This document shows positions 8,664 to 17,783 of a stretch of DNA of 64,000 nucleotides, in pieces. Source of the DNA: Mesorhizobium sp. 131-2-1 (lineage in GTDB: Bacteria > Pseudomonadota > Alphaproteobacteria > Rhizobiales > Rhizobiaceae). A program made the position numbers and the translations under genes. The stretch lies in assembly GCF_016756535.1 (NCBI RefSeq), contig NZ_AP023248.1:1-64000 (forward strand). The letters are read 5' to 3'. Position 1 is the stretch's first letter. Each line of letters begins with the position of its first letter. The notes beneath the pieces are model-generated. The model ran no database searches, was not told the DNA's origin, and saw only the letters and a program-made list of their open reading frames with translations.

Positions 8664-8734
8664 GGCCTCGCCTCCATAGCGATGGTTGCCCGGCAAACGC
8701 TCGCGCCGCCGGGCGAAACTCTAGTATTGGGCTA

Positions 8735-9160
8735 TCAACCGTTGGTCTGGTTCTGAGAAAGTTTGGGCGCGGGTATTGCGTCCATCGCCGCCAATTTGTC
8801 CGCGCACAGATCTGCTGCGCCCGGAGCATCCTTCTCCATGCCTGCCAGTTTGACCCACCCGCCGTCGCTGATGAAACTATCTCGCTGGTAGGAAGACGTT
8901 TCCTTCAACTTGGCCAGGTTCTGGCTCGCGTCGGACGCTGTGATGAACTTTTCGACACAAAGATTGGCGACGAGTTCAGCCCTCGCCTTGATGGCGGAGG
9001 TCTTGGCCATTTCCGATGCTGTTCCTGCTGTGGTCCAACCGCCGGCCGTAAAGCCGACGATCATCGTCAATACCGCGGCGCCTACCACTGACCAGAACCA
9101 GAGCGTCTTGGAAGGTTGGTATTCGTCGAAGCGTTGCGACAGTGTTTGATTGTCCGTCAT
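8735..9160 (-). CDS. Hypothetical membrane-anchored protein
   Basis: 141 residues. The ATG at 9160 follows GGAAGAAG. A single helix at about residues 20-42 (WFWSVVGAAVLTMIVGFTAGGW) anchors a C-terminal domain of about 95 residues that probably faces the periplasm. That domain has two cysteines (LVANLCVEKF and AADLCADKLAAM) that could form a disulphide. This architecture is common among uncharacterised Mesorhizobium proteins. I cannot name the family. Confidence 0.7.
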   Translation of the reverse strand: MTDNQTLSQRFDEYQPSKTLWFWSVVGAAVLTMIVGFTAGGWTTAGTASEMAKTSAIKARAELVANLCVEKFITASDASQNLAKLKETSSYQRDSFISDGGWVKLAGMEKDAPGAADLCADKLAAMDAIPAPKLSQNQTNG

Positions 9161-9646
9161 AGCTTCTTCCTTTCGATGATGATCGGAAAGCGACCCGATC
9201 GTTTGAGCTGGTGAGACTTTGCTGCAGGGGTGGCCCCCCAGTTGGGGGACAGGGAAGGGGGTTATTGGGTCTGCCCCGCAGAGCTTCCGATCGCGAGCAA
9301 AAATCGGCCGGCGCAGATCCTCGCACGCCTGCATTCGACTCGTGTACTTCAGCATCTGCGGTGTTGGGCCTAGGCACCCGGAAATTCTCCAAAATGCGGA
9401 GTGCGGACAAAGTTCGCCCTGATGCCCCATATACCGTGCCTGACCGGAATCTATTCCAAGCCAGTCGCAATTATGTGAAGTTGTGGCACGTTGGCGTGGT
9501 CGGTTGGCCAGACCTGAGAAACGTCGCGGTCGGACCAAGCGGCAGGATTTCGGTCGCATACCCGCGCCAAATGATGCTGCATTGGGCACGATGCCGCCGA
9601 CCGCGGGCAACTGTATAGCGCGTCGACGACAGGTTATTCGTTCCGC
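9161..9646. other. Intergenic region, no gene recognised
   Basis: Nearly 490 bases with overlapping open frames on both strands but no motif, ribosome site or composition that supports one. The left end should carry the promoter of the gene at 8735-9160. Confidence 0.35.
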
Positions 9647-10014
9647 TCAGCGGATTGCGCCCGCCCATCTCGCTGCCAGTTCGGCAGCAGAGACGATACC
9701 AACCCCGCAATCCGCCAATATCCGCGCGGTGTCGCCGCTACCAGTTCAGCGTTGGATGCGGCGACGCTGCCGTTCGGCAAAACGAGGTTGTTTTCGAAGC
9801 CGACTCGGACATGGCCGCCGAGCAACGCGGCGGCGGTGACGCAGGCAACTTCGTTGCGACCGAAAGCGCAGACGCTCCAATGAGTGAAGCGCGGCATGTC
9901 TTTGGCGAGAAATGGCAAAAGCTCGGAGGGAGAAGAAGTTTGCCCCTGTGTGTAGCGGCCCAGAACAAGGAGCACCGGTACGTCTGACCAGGGGACAAGG
10001 CCGCGCTGCTGCAA
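9647..10014 (-). pseudogene. BKACE/DUF849 C-terminal remnant
   Basis: The minus strand reads VLGRYTQGQTSSPSELLPFLA, then WSVCAFGRNEVACVTAAALLGGHVRVGFENN and LVLPNG..A.SNAELVA, the C-terminal third of beta-keto acid cleavage enzymes (DUF849). After NAELVA the frame must shift by one base to continue as ARILADCGVGIVSAAELAARW, stopping at 9647. The N-terminal two thirds, with the metal-binding residues, are absent. It is a truncated, frameshifted relic directly abutting a ligase relic. Confidence 0.72.
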
Positions 10015-10033
10015 GTTGGACAGCCTGATAGCC

Positions 10034-10235
10034 TCAGCAGCGACTTGAAGTCAGACAACCCGGCCTCATTTGTGACGATCACCTCGCCGTCGATGATGGC
10101 GCTCTGCACATTCAGGCCTTGGGCGGCGTCGGCCAAATCGCGGTACTTCGAAGTCCAATCGAGGCCGCGCCTGGTGAAGATACGAACATCAGCACGATCG
10201 ACGACGATCTGCGTCCGATAGCCGTCGAACTTCAC
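10034..10235 (-). pseudogene. ATP-dependent DNA ligase (LigD-type) fragment
   Basis: About 67 residues read VKFDGYRTQI, RIFTRRGLDWTSKY, and SAIIDGEVIV..EAGLSDFKSLL, which are the adenylation-domain motifs after the catalytic lysine in LigD/LigC-type ligases. K-FDGYR is motif I, but the sequence before KFDGY is unrelated and the match stops after DFKSLL. The fragment therefore lacks most of the adenylation domain and all of the OB domain. It cannot be functional. Confidence 0.75.
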
Positions 10236-10375
10236 CTCATTTCTACGGCTTTGAGGATGAGAACTTGGTCACCGGACTCATGCGGCAGGAGTTCGACATG
10301 GGGGTCGAATGGCGGCTCGAACAGCTTGAGCCACGCTTGTTCGTCCGAACCGTCAGCCTTCAACGACAACCACAT
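10232..10375 (-). CDS. Possible 47-residue ORF upstream of ligase relic
   Basis: The frame from ATG 10375 reads MWLSLKADGSDEQAWLKLF and then a strand-rich tail (HVELLPHESGDQVLILKAVE) with protein-like composition. Its stop overlaps the start of the ligase remnant frame. It may be another gene fragment in this decayed region. No ribosome site is obvious. Confidence 0.28.
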   Translation of the reverse strand: MWLSLKADGSDEQAWLKLFEPPFDPHVELLPHESGDQVLILKAVEMR

Positions 10376-10421
10376 GGTCGAGCCTAAGTTGAGGACGCTG
10401 TTGCGACTCAGAACGCCAGAA

Positions 10422-10865
10422 TTAGGCCTTCGCCTTCCGCTTCTTCGCCGGCCTTGCCGCGGGCTTCCTGCCGAGCCCGCTGGATTTTGCCAGTGCGGAC
10501 CGTTGAGCCGCGTAGTTCGGCGCCACCATCGGATATTCCGGCTTCAGCCCCCATTTCTCGCGGTACTCGTTGGGCGTCAGACCGTAGCGCACGCCAAGAT
10601 GGCGCTTCAGCGATTTGAACTTCTTCCCGTCCTCGAGGCAGATGATGTAGTCGGGGAACACCGACCGCTTCGGATTGACCGCGGGCGCCTGGGTTGGCTT
10701 CTCGGGCTCGGCCGGTTGTCCGATTTTCGACAGCGACGAATTCACGCTTTCGATTAGCTCTGGAAGAGAGGCAACCGGCACTGGGTTTTTGCTGACGTAG
10801 GCAGACACAATGTCCGCGGTGAGCTCGATCAACTGGCTTCGGCTGTTCTCAATCTCTTCCGGCAT
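10422..10865 (-). CDS. mucR: MucR/Ros-family zinc-finger regulator (copy 1)
   Basis: 147 residues. N-terminal oligomerisation region (LIELTADIVSAYVSKNPVPVASLPELI), then the single Ros-type zinc finger: C in [36 protein letters not shown], followed by [23 protein letters not shown] and a basic tail. MucR proteins are H-NS-like repressors of exopolysaccharide, motility and AT-rich foreign DNA in rhizobia. The copy at 51645-52100 is a paralogue with the same order. A plasmid-borne MucR could silence or buffer the horizontally acquired genes here. Confidence 0.93.
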   Translation of the reverse strand: MPEEIENSRSQLIELTADIVSAYVSKNPVPVASLPELIESVNSSLSKIGQPAEPEKPTQAPAVNPKRSVFPDYIICLEDGKKFKSLKRHLGVRYGLTPNEYREKWGLKPEYPMVAPNYAAQRSALAKSSGLGRKPAARPAKKRKAKA

Positions 10866-10962
10866 TCAGTAACTCCGTTTCGCAGCAACAATAGATGAAA
10901 CCTCTTAGCCGGTTTTCGGCGCAGCGCAACAGTGTGAAGACGCTACGCACGAAGCCATTGCT

Positions 10963-11220
10963 TCACAACGAATGCTGCCTCGATGAGCGTGTCGAGGCGA
11001 CCGGAGACACCGTTTGTACGCCTTGAACGGCCGCCTTGCGATCGACCGTCTTGCCGGGATTCTCGGTCGCGCGCTCGAAGGGCTTCCAGGCCTCGCCGAC
11101 GACCTGCTCGTATGCGCTGACGGCGGCCATGCGCAAGGCGTGGGACTGGAGCGCCATGTCGGCGGCGAACTCTCGCTTGCGCTGGGCGGCGCTGTCGAAG
11201 CCGACGGCTTCCATCGACAT
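10963..11220 (-). CDS. Small hypothetical protein
   Basis: 85 residues from ATG 11220. The middle is helical (RKREFAADMALQSHALRMAAVSAYEQVVGEAWKPFERATENP) and looks vaguely phasin-like, without the length or leucine pattern to be sure. The frame is open further upstream but the extra sequence has non-coding composition. Function unknown. Confidence 0.35.
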   Translation of the reverse strand: MSMEAVGFDSAAQRKREFAADMALQSHALRMAAVSAYEQVVGEAWKPFERATENPGKTVDRKAAVQGVQTVSPVASTRSSRQHSL

Positions 11221-11712
11221 GTTCGTCCCGGTCGTGGCACGCTGACTTGGCCGTTGCGTCGCGCGCCTCGGTAATTGGCGTCCGCCTGCTAACGCTGCCG
11301 GATCGCCCGTCTCAGTTCGGCCATCGCCGCATCGCCGCAAGCCTGCAACCCTCCTCTTGCACGACGCTCTTGTGCTGCGCATCAGGGATGTCCGATGGGT
11401 TAGGTTGTTGACGCCACCCCATATCGAATGGACCACCGATGACATGATGAACCTGCGCAAGCTGCCCGAGAAATCCCGGACGCCGATGCTGCGGGAGATG
11501 ATCGGTTTTGCCGCCAAACGGCCGCGGTGGATCTGCGCGCGGCCACCGGCCGCTGCCTATGGCGGGAAATGACGCGCGCTGGCCGAAATCCCCTGCTTTG
11601 ACAGCCGGCCGGAGCGACACGCTCGAACGAATGACAAGGCACTTGACGCGACTGCGAACGGGGGCATGCTCGGTGGGCGCGGCCTGCTTCCCCACCCCCA
11701 CGGAGAGACATC
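11221..11712. other. Intergenic region upstream of site-2 protease gene
   Basis: About 490 bases. Frames on both strands lack recognisable motifs; one plus-strand stretch (about 11357-11530) has protein-like composition and may be a remnant. The right end holds the ribosome site (GGAGAG) of the protease gene. Confidence 0.35.
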
Positions 11713-12795
11713 ATGCAGTGGTCCTACCCGATCCTCCGTGTCGGCGACACCGAGATCCGCATCCACCTGACCTTCCTCCTGCTGCTCGCCTGGATCGGCA
11801 TCGCCTATTTCCAGGAGGGTGGAACGTCGGCTGCGATCGAGGGCGTCGGCTTCATCGGCGCTGTGTTCGCCTGCGTGGTATTGCATGAGCTCGGCCATGC
11901 CGCTGCCGCTAGTCGCTACGGCATCCGAACTCCAAAGATCACGCTCTTGCCGATCGGCGGCGTCGCGGAGCTGGAGCGCCTACCCGAGAAGCCGTCGGAA
12001 GAGATCGTCGTGGCGCTCGCCGGCCCGCTGGTCAATGTCGTCATTGCCTCTTTCCTCGTCGTCGCGCTCGGGACCACAGTCGGTATCGACGCGCTGACGT
12101 CGATGGATAACCCGCGTGTCGCGTTCGTGGCTCGCCTCGCCGCTGTCAACATCTGGCTGGTCCTGTTCAACCTCATTCCGGCCTTTCCGATGGATGGCGG
12201 ACGCGTGCTGCGCGCCTTGCTCGCCACGCGCTACGACCGCGAGCGCGCGACGGAGATTGCAGGGACCGTTGGTCAGTTCGCCGCCTTCGCCTTCGGCTTC
12301 ATCGGTCTCGTCGCCGGCAACGTGCTGCTCATTTTCGTTGCGATCTTCGTCTACCTCGCCGCCACTGCGGAAACGCAGGCGATGGGGCTTGAGGCAGCCG
12401 CGCGTGCCGTTAACGTCCGCGACGTCATGATCAGCCGGTTCGAAAGCCTGCCGGCGACCGCGACCCTCGACGAGGCGGCGCGGGCCCTGTTGCGCACGAC
12501 GCAACACGAGTTCCCGATCGTCGACGGTGGCGGCGGGCTGCGCGGCGTGCTGACGCGTGCGGGGCTCGTCGCCGGCTTGCAGCAGCGCGGCGGTCAGACT
12601 CCTGTGATCGAGGCAATGGCCGCAAATATCCCGGTAGTTGGCGGCCATGAGAAGCTCACGAAGGCGCTCGAGCACCTGAAGAAGGGAGCTGCACCTGCCG
12701 TCGCCGTGGTGGATAGCAAGGGCAGCTTGGTCGGCTACGTCACCCTCGAAAACATCGGCGAACTCATGATGCTGCGCAGCGCCATCGCAAGCTGA
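11713..12795 (+). CDS. Site-2 protease family zinc metalloprotease with CBS domains
   Basis: 360 residues. The M50 core has the catalytic HELGH (HExxH) at about residue 59 and the third zinc ligand region NLIPAFPMDGGRVLRALL at about residue 152, embedded in about six membrane helices. Two CBS motifs follow from about residue 238 (VRDVMISRFESLPATATLDEAARALL...FPIVD; IPVVGGHEKLTKALEHLKKG...VVDSKGSLVGYVT), which may sense adenine nucleotides. This is the SpoIVFB-like branch that cleaves membrane-anchored factors. It stands alone on the plus strand. The anti-sigma factor at 3593 is one conceivable substrate, but that is speculation. Confidence 0.93.
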   Translation: MQWSYPILRVGDTEIRIHLTFLLLLAWIGIAYFQEGGTSAAIEGVGFIGAVFACVVLHELGHAAAASRYGIRTPKITLLPIGGVAELERLPEKPSEEIVVALAGPLVNVVIASFLVVALGTTVGIDALTSMDNPRVAFVARLAAVNIWLVLFNLIPAFPMDGGRVLRALLATRYDRERATEIAGTVGQFAAFAFGFIGLVAGNVLLIFVAIFVYLAATAETQAMGLEAAARAVNVRDVMISRFESLPATATLDEAARALLRTTQHEFPIVDGGGGLRGVLTRAGLVAGLQQRGGQTPVIEAMAANIPVVGGHEKLTKALEHLKKGAAPAVAVVDSKGSLVGYVTLENIGELMMLRSAIAS

Positions 12796-13059
12796 CAGAT
12801 ATCGGTCGGGCCGCGGCCCATGGATATACGGCTTGCGCGGTGAGATGCACTTGAACCCCTGGGATCGTATCGCGGCCTGTTGACCTTCTGCCGGTTTCAC
12901 ACTGCCTTTTATGCGACCGGAAACGCACAAAACATGAACATGCCGTAGCCGCTTTGCGCCGGCAATGATGACATCAGGTCGCACGTCGCCCTACGCGAAG
13001 TTTAGCTACAGCCGGGCCATTATCGTCAGGACCTACCGATGTGAAGCAGGCTACGAAAT

Positions 13060-13674
13060 CTACAATGGAACTGACCGGCCAGCCAAACCCGCCGCCGTTT
13101 CGATCCAACCACCTATGTTTTGGCGACCGTTTTGCTTCGTGAAGTCGTAACGAATATAATGATTAGAGATTTCGACAACCGTGTCACTGGTCGGCGGTTT
13201 GAACCAGAGGTCGCCCGCCGAGACCGCCAGGGTATAGTCGTCATACTTTACCCATTTGCCGCTCTTCCATTCGGCGACGAAAATGCCACTCGACGTTTTG
13301 TAGAGCCCCACCTGCGCCAATGGATCCGCACCCTTGAGGCCGGCCTCGCCCGCGACGTTCTTGACGCCATCAACGTCAACCGTAAGCAGCCCATTCCCCT
13401 TCAGAATGCTACGAACAATCTCGTATCGGACCCATCGTCTCTGCCACGTGAGCCTTCCAGAAAGTACGCAGGTCACGGACGTGTTGTCCAAGCTATTACG
13501 TAAGAAATTCTTGAGCGCGGTGGGGCTCTCGTTCTTGGCGGCCTCGAACACGCTACTGTCGAAGAAGCCACGATCAATCTGATCTTGCGGACGGACAACC
13601 CAGCTGTTGCGCACGTTCCTTGCGCGCCACTTGTCTTCGTCATGATGGAATAAGAAGAACGTCCTCCGAGCCAT
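13060..13674 (-). CDS. TIR-like protein of the ThsB (DUF1863) type
   Basis: 204 residues. The N-terminus TFFLFHHDEDKWRARNVRNSWVV is the beta-A/helix region of MTH538/ThsB-like TIR domains. TSVTCVLSGRLTWQRRWVRYEI carries the likely catalytic Glu in the W-V-x-x-E-I context. The last 90 residues are an extra domain of unknown fold (VGLYKTSSGIFVAEWKSGKWVKYDDYTLAV). TIR proteins of this type make cyclic ADP-ribose signals from NAD+ in Thoeris. It lies 235 bases after the patatin gene on the same strand, so a shared operon is possible. No ThsA is adjacent. Confidence 0.8.
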   Translation of the reverse strand: MARRTFFLFHHDEDKWRARNVRNSWVVRPQDQIDRGFFDSSVFEAAKNESPTALKNFLRNSLDNTSVTCVLSGRLTWQRRWVRYEIVRSILKGNGLLTVDVDGVKNVAGEAGLKGADPLAQVGLYKTSSGIFVAEWKSGKWVKYDDYTLAVSAGDLWFKPPTSDTVVEISNHYIRYDFTKQNGRQNIGGWIETAAGLAGRSVPL

Positions 13675-13908
13675 CGGGCGCGCCGTCCTAAGCTGTCTTC
13701 CTGAACGCTTGCGCGTTGCCGGTCTTAGAAGAATTGAAATCGCGTGTTGCCTCGTTCAGGATCGTCGGCGCGGACTTATAAGTCGTCACGCGTCTTGCGC
13801 GGCTTCGGGCACGGTCTTCGGCAATTGTCGGCATGTCGGATCCATCCAGAATGAACGATGTCTAGCACAAGTATGTCCAGAAATACCGCGACTATGACTT
13901 GGATACTT

Positions 13909-16464
13909 TTAGCTCGGTGGGATCTCGCCGAAGTTTTCGGCGTACTTCTGCATCCACTCCTCCACTCCAATTGAGTTGGTCGCGAGGTCCCCAATGATGG
14001 CTCTCATGAATAGCTTGTCGCCGATGTGCTCTCCCAATAATCGATATGCCTCGAATTGAGTTTCAGAAAAGAATTGGTCGACGGTCGAGTGGTGCGGAAA
14101 CGACGGCTCGTCTAAGCGATATCTCCTCAGAAACTCCCCCTCGTTCCCTGTAAGCGAGAGTTTCACGTAAAGCAGATAGCCGATTTCCCAAGGCTCGATG
14201 GCGTCTCCGGTAGGGTAGCGAATTCGGCAGAACCGGAAGTGTGAGCGACTGAACCCGGTATCGAGAAGTCGAATCTCGTCAAGTTCGGCGTCGATCATGA
14301 TCCCCATGTCGATATAGGCAAGCCGCTGAAGGTTGGTGAGTGCATGGAATGTCATTTTGGGGTCGGCCTCACCGTCGACCGCGACAATGTATCGGCAACG
14401 TCGACGCAATAGCTCGTAAACACCCAGGTTCTCGATATGGCCGCCATCGGAGATGTTGACGTAGGGGAGTCGCTCACTGGCCGTCGCCATGAACTCGCGG
14501 AACAGATACTGGATGCCGGGATCCCGCCGCCAGCGCCCCCAAGTCGCCGCCGCCTTGTCGTTGCCCGCTATCCCGGGCTTTCTCAGCCAGGCATTGAGGC
14601 GCATGTTGAAAAGTGTCAGCCAGAAGCTCCCCTGCTTCGTGGTCCGCAGCCCCATCTGAGGAGAGACGGCCGCACCCGACAGAGCCATGGCCGCCGCGAG
14701 GTCAAGCTTGGGATTTAGGTCCTCCCAGGCTTTGGTCTCTTGATACCCCACGAGATTACTGCCGGTCATCAGTGGCGTGAATGTAAACACGTCGGAAAGA
14801 CGGCCTCGCATTTTGGGGTCGTCGGATCCTGGCGCATTGAGCGCGCAATTAATGATCGGATAAAAGGATAGATCCGGCTCGAACTCGCTCAACTTGGGCG
14901 AAACATTGGTCCCGCCTGTATGTATGAACGCGGTCGCCAGCTTCGAGCGATAGTATCGATAAAGCGAGGTTTCATTCACATCGACAAAGCACCAAAGAAG
15001 GCCAATGGCAACGGCCATGATTGCGAGAACGAGAAGTGTTGTTGTAAGGTCTTGACCCTCAAATGTTACGTAGAAGGCGTGCTCGGCAAGCAGGAGAAAG
15101 GCACCGGTAACTACGGGAATGACCATTGATCGCGCCCGCGCGAACACCGCGAATATTGATCCCAGGACAGCGATGGCAGTCGCGTTCAAGAGAAGCATCG
15201 CAAACAATGGACCTATTTCAGCAACGAGCGCGAAATTTCCGGTAAGACGCGTGATGCCGACGTGGAAGGCTCCGAAGGCGATCCAAATCAGCGGAAAACA
15301 AAATAGGAATCCAAGACTTAGATGCCAGACTGTCAGTTCGTTCAGTTGCAGCCGTTCTTGCCGGGCGACGTTGCTCAGAAGGACCAAGGCCACGATCGGA
15401 CATACCCATCCCAGCCATGTCGGCACACCGAAAAGCTGTAGGCCCGTTCGGCCAACTAATTCGACGGCCGCGATAAAGGCTATCACACTGAGTGCAAGGA
15501 CTGCGTTCACGAACACGCCGTACATTGAGCGCATTACTAGGAGCAATCGCTCGATGAAACCCGCGGAAAGGAAGCTTGCCCGTTGTCTGACGCGTGCCAA
15601 ATGGTCGGATTCTCGTTCCGTCCGTTTGAAAGGCTCTTGATCGGATAGCAGCCCAAACCCTTCGGCTGGGTTGGAAGTACCGAGCAGTGAAGTAAGGAAG
15701 CACCCTGTGTAACCGCCGCCGGATACCGTCGATAGATAATCGAACTGTGGCAAGAGGTTCTTGCGTGAAAGCGCGGCGAGGACCCCAAGCGAGAAGGTGG
15801 CACTCCGTATTCCGCCCCCGGACAGTGCGATTCCAGCTGCCCAGTCTCCATGAGACACCCCATATCGGTCCCTCCGGCGCTGGATCGCCGTTCTCTCATG
15901 ATCGCCATAGGTTTCATGGCCACCGGCTGGTCGCCATTCAGCTTCCCTTTGGGGAGGTTCGTCCGCCCCAAGAATCGCGGATCGGCTTGGATCGTAGGAC
16001 GCGGTCGTTCCCGTGAGCAGTGCAAGCGCGCGCTCGAGTACACGCAGGCTGTTCTGAATCTGGTATAGTTCGGCGCGAAACGCATCGCTGGAGTCGAGTG
16101 CGTCTAGCACGCCGCTTTGGCTTAACGGATGCCATTTCGCTGTGAACGGCCTAACCTCCACGTTCAGGGTATGCCAAACGAGGATTTCGAAAGTGCCACA
16201 TCCGACATTGTTTGCCGTGATCGCTCGCGCTTTGCCAAACAGCTCGGCCACGCTTTCAAGCGCGCGTTTCTCGGTTCCACTGCCATACGCGAGGCGGGCC
16301 GTGGCGATACGGGAAATTAGCTCTACGCGAAACTGATGAGCGGCCGTTTGGTTGGCGGTGTCACTATTCCAACTGCTGTCGCCGAAAACGGACAGAAAAT
16401 TCGCCCCGAAAATATCGGTAGCAGATAGCTCCGCCAGTTTTGATCGAATCGTGTCGCTCGTCAT
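13909..16464 (-). CDS. Patatin-like phospholipase with central membrane domain
   Basis: 851 residues from ATG 16464 (AGGTGAAA ribosome site). The patatin core is split. The oxyanion loop ALSGGGIRSATFSLG (about residue 215) and the serine nucleophile in STVSGGGYTG (about residue 245) come first. About six transmembrane helices fill residues 310-510. The catalytic Asp in NISDGGHIENLGVYELL follows near residue 665. The N-terminal 200 residues and the C-terminus are of unknown fold. Patatins act as membrane-degrading effectors in several anti-phage systems. In a TIR-rich island, on the strand of a TIR-Nmad2 pair and 115 bases behind it, this is a strong effector candidate. Confidence 0.88.
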   Translation of the reverse strand: MTSDTIRSKLAELSATDIFGANFLSVFGDSSWNSDTANQTAAHQFRVELISRIATARLAYGSGTEKRALESVAELFGKARAITANNVGCGTFEILVWHTLNVEVRPFTAKWHPLSQSGVLDALDSSDAFRAELYQIQNSLRVLERALALLTGTTASYDPSRSAILGADEPPQREAEWRPAGGHETYGDHERTAIQRRRDRYGVSHGDWAAGIALSGGGIRSATFSLGVLAALSRKNLLPQFDYLSTVSGGGYTGCFLTSLLGTSNPAEGFGLLSDQEPFKRTERESDHLARVRQRASFLSAGFIERLLLVMRSMYGVFVNAVLALSVIAFIAAVELVGRTGLQLFGVPTWLGWVCPIVALVLLSNVARQERLQLNELTVWHLSLGFLFCFPLIWIAFGAFHVGITRLTGNFALVAEIGPLFAMLLLNATAIAVLGSIFAVFARARSMVIPVVTGAFLLLAEHAFYVTFEGQDLTTTLLVLAIMAVAIGLLWCFVDVNETSLYRYYRSKLATAFIHTGGTNVSPKLSEFEPDLSFYPIINCALNAPGSDDPKMRGRLSDVFTFTPLMTGSNLVGYQETKAWEDLNPKLDLAAAMALSGAAVSPQMGLRTTKQGSFWLTLFNMRLNAWLRKPGIAGNDKAAATWGRWRRDPGIQYLFREFMATASERLPYVNISDGGHIENLGVYELLRRRCRYIVAVDGEADPKMTFHALTNLQRLAYIDMGIMIDAELDEIRLLDTGFSRSHFRFCRIRYPTGDAIEPWEIGYLLYVKLSLTGNEGEFLRRYRLDEPSFPHHSTVDQFFSETQFEAYRLLGEHIGDKLFMRAIIGDLATNSIGVEEWMQKYAENFGEIPPS

Positions 16465-16578
16465 TTTCACCTGCCCGATCATCATCGGCCACAAAGCCAA
16501 TTAAAAGCTGCAGTCCCGCGGGCTGCGTAGCGTGGATGCCTCGTGCCATCGCCCGCAACTGCCTTGTCTCGGCAGCGC

Positions 16579-17220
16579 CTATTCGAAAATCTTGTCGTCA
16601 CTGACCGAATAACGGGCCGCGCTTTGCTTGAATTGAAAGGGATCATCGACGACCCGGTTCAGGTAAGCGGATTGGCTAGTTGTAAGCCAGTTGAGGAGCC
16701 CCTCACACTCATGGTTCAGATAGACTCGATGTCCCCTCAGGTTAGTGTATCGAATCTCCTCAAGGATTGCTTTAGGAACCTCGGGCGCGGACCTACCGAA
16801 ATAGAAGAATTTCTCCGATATCAGAACCCGGTCGGCTCCAGTGTCCGTGCCAATATTGTGAAGATCTGGTGATCCGTTCGGCCGGCTATGATGTGAGTCA
16901 AGTTGCCTCCAGTCGCCGTCCTCTTGGTGGTATATATTGTCGCCGAGCATCATTACTCGACTGCCGTTGCGGACAGGTCGTTTGTCCCGAAACCTCGGGT
17001 CTGCCCAGTATTCATTGAATGACATGGCTCCGGTGACCTGCATCGCAAAAATGCAGCGTCCCACCGCATCGAGTTTCGCGCCGCCCATCCCGATTACCCA
17101 GTCACCAATTTTTGCCTTGCGTCTCACAACTGGCTTACAGGTCGCGAGCGTGCAGACGCCATGAAAAGGATTTGGGGCGAAACCGAAGTCGCGCGCCACA
17201 ACATACATGTAGACCGCCAT
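16579..17220 (-). CDS. Nmad2 (nucleotide modification associated domain 2) protein, copy A
   Basis: 213 residues. GFAPNPFHGVCTLATCKPVVRRKAKIGDWVIGMG (about residues 12-46) and LGDNIY (about residue 92) are the hallmarks of Nmad2, a family named by Aravind and colleagues from its association with DNA-base modification operons; its biochemistry is not established. Conserved Cys, Asp and His residues suggest a nucleotide-binding or catalytic pocket. It starts 3 bases after the TIR gene stop. The copy at 18959-19579 is a clear paralogue in the mirror-image cassette. Confidence 0.85.
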   Translation of the reverse strand: MAVYMYVVARDFGFAPNPFHGVCTLATCKPVVRRKAKIGDWVIGMGGAKLDAVGRCIFAMQVTGAMSFNEYWADPRFRDKRPVRNGSRVMMLGDNIYHQEDGDWRQLDSHHSRPNGSPDLHNIGTDTGADRVLISEKFFYFGRSAPEVPKAILEEIRYTNLRGHRVYLNHECEGLLNWLTTSQSAYLNRVVDDPFQFKQSAARYSVSDDKIFE

Positions 17221-17223
17221 GGA

Positions 17224-17712
17224 TCAGCATCGCGAAGTGGAGGACGTGTGGACAGGGGTACGCGAAGATCCGTCGGCGTCACGGAAATCTGGGTCAGCGC
17301 CCTCCACCGCGTCGATGATCGCGTCCGGATTCCAGTTTACGAGATCGCTACCATAGTCCTCGAAGGCCGGCGGTATATCCGCCTCCGTTCCCCCGCGGGT
17401 AAATACGCCAATGATACGCTTTCCGAGTTCGTGCGCTTTCCGAATCTCCCAGTTCACCCAAGGGCGCGCATGGGTTTCTTTTCCGATCAGGACGATGACG
17501 GTCGACGCCCAGGACATTTTCATCCTCAGAAGGCGCCTGATCGCATTGTCGCTGACCAGACCCTTATCCAGCCTCTCCTGGTTCGCTGGCTTCGCCCTGA
17601 TCGAGCTATTCCTGATCTCGTATCCCTTGCGGGCAAGCGACTCGGTTAGTTTCGTGACGTGTTCGTCATCGGCATGATGGTGACTAATAAAAACGTGGCG
17701 CCTTCCCGACAT
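17224..17712 (-). CDS. TIR-domain protein paired with Nmad2, copy A
   Basis: 162 residues from ATG 17712 (GGAGAAG ribosome site; the frame is open to 17748). HVFISHHHADDEHVTKLTESLARKGYEIR is the TIR beta-A/alpha-A. WASTVIVLIGKETHARPWVNWEIRKAHELGKRIIGVF contains the catalytic Glu in W-V-N-W-E-I. The closest relative in the window is the protein at 18477-18962, which shares the same start, the ISH-H-DD motif and the WVNWEI motif. It is first in a minus-strand operon with Nmad2 copy A and shares a 71-bp divergent promoter region with the plus-strand operon. Confidence 0.9.
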   Translation of the reverse strand: MSGRRHVFISHHHADDEHVTKLTESLARKGYEIRNSSIRAKPANQERLDKGLVSDNAIRRLLRMKMSWASTVIVLIGKETHARPWVNWEIRKAHELGKRIIGVFTRGGTEADIPPAFEDYGSDLVNWNPDAIIDAVEGADPDFRDADGSSRTPVHTSSTSRC

Positions 17713-17783
17713 TTCACTTCTCCGAATACTTGACGGAATGTATATCACTGGTTGAACTTCGGCGCGACTGCTTGGGGAGCCTC
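17713..17783. promoter_or_regulatory. Divergent promoter region of the two TIR-Nmad2 operons
   Basis: Only 71 bases separate the start of the minus-strand TIR gene from the start of the plus-strand kinase gene, so promoters for both operons must lie here or overlap the coding ends. A TTGAC near 17728 and a TATATC near 17742 are visible, but spacing to a standard promoter is poor. Co-regulation of both arms is likely. Confidence 0.5.

Noticed and set aside
11980..12984. 334-codon minus-strand open frame
   Set aside because: Antisense of the site-2 protease gene, whose HELGH and PMDGGR motifs are decisive.
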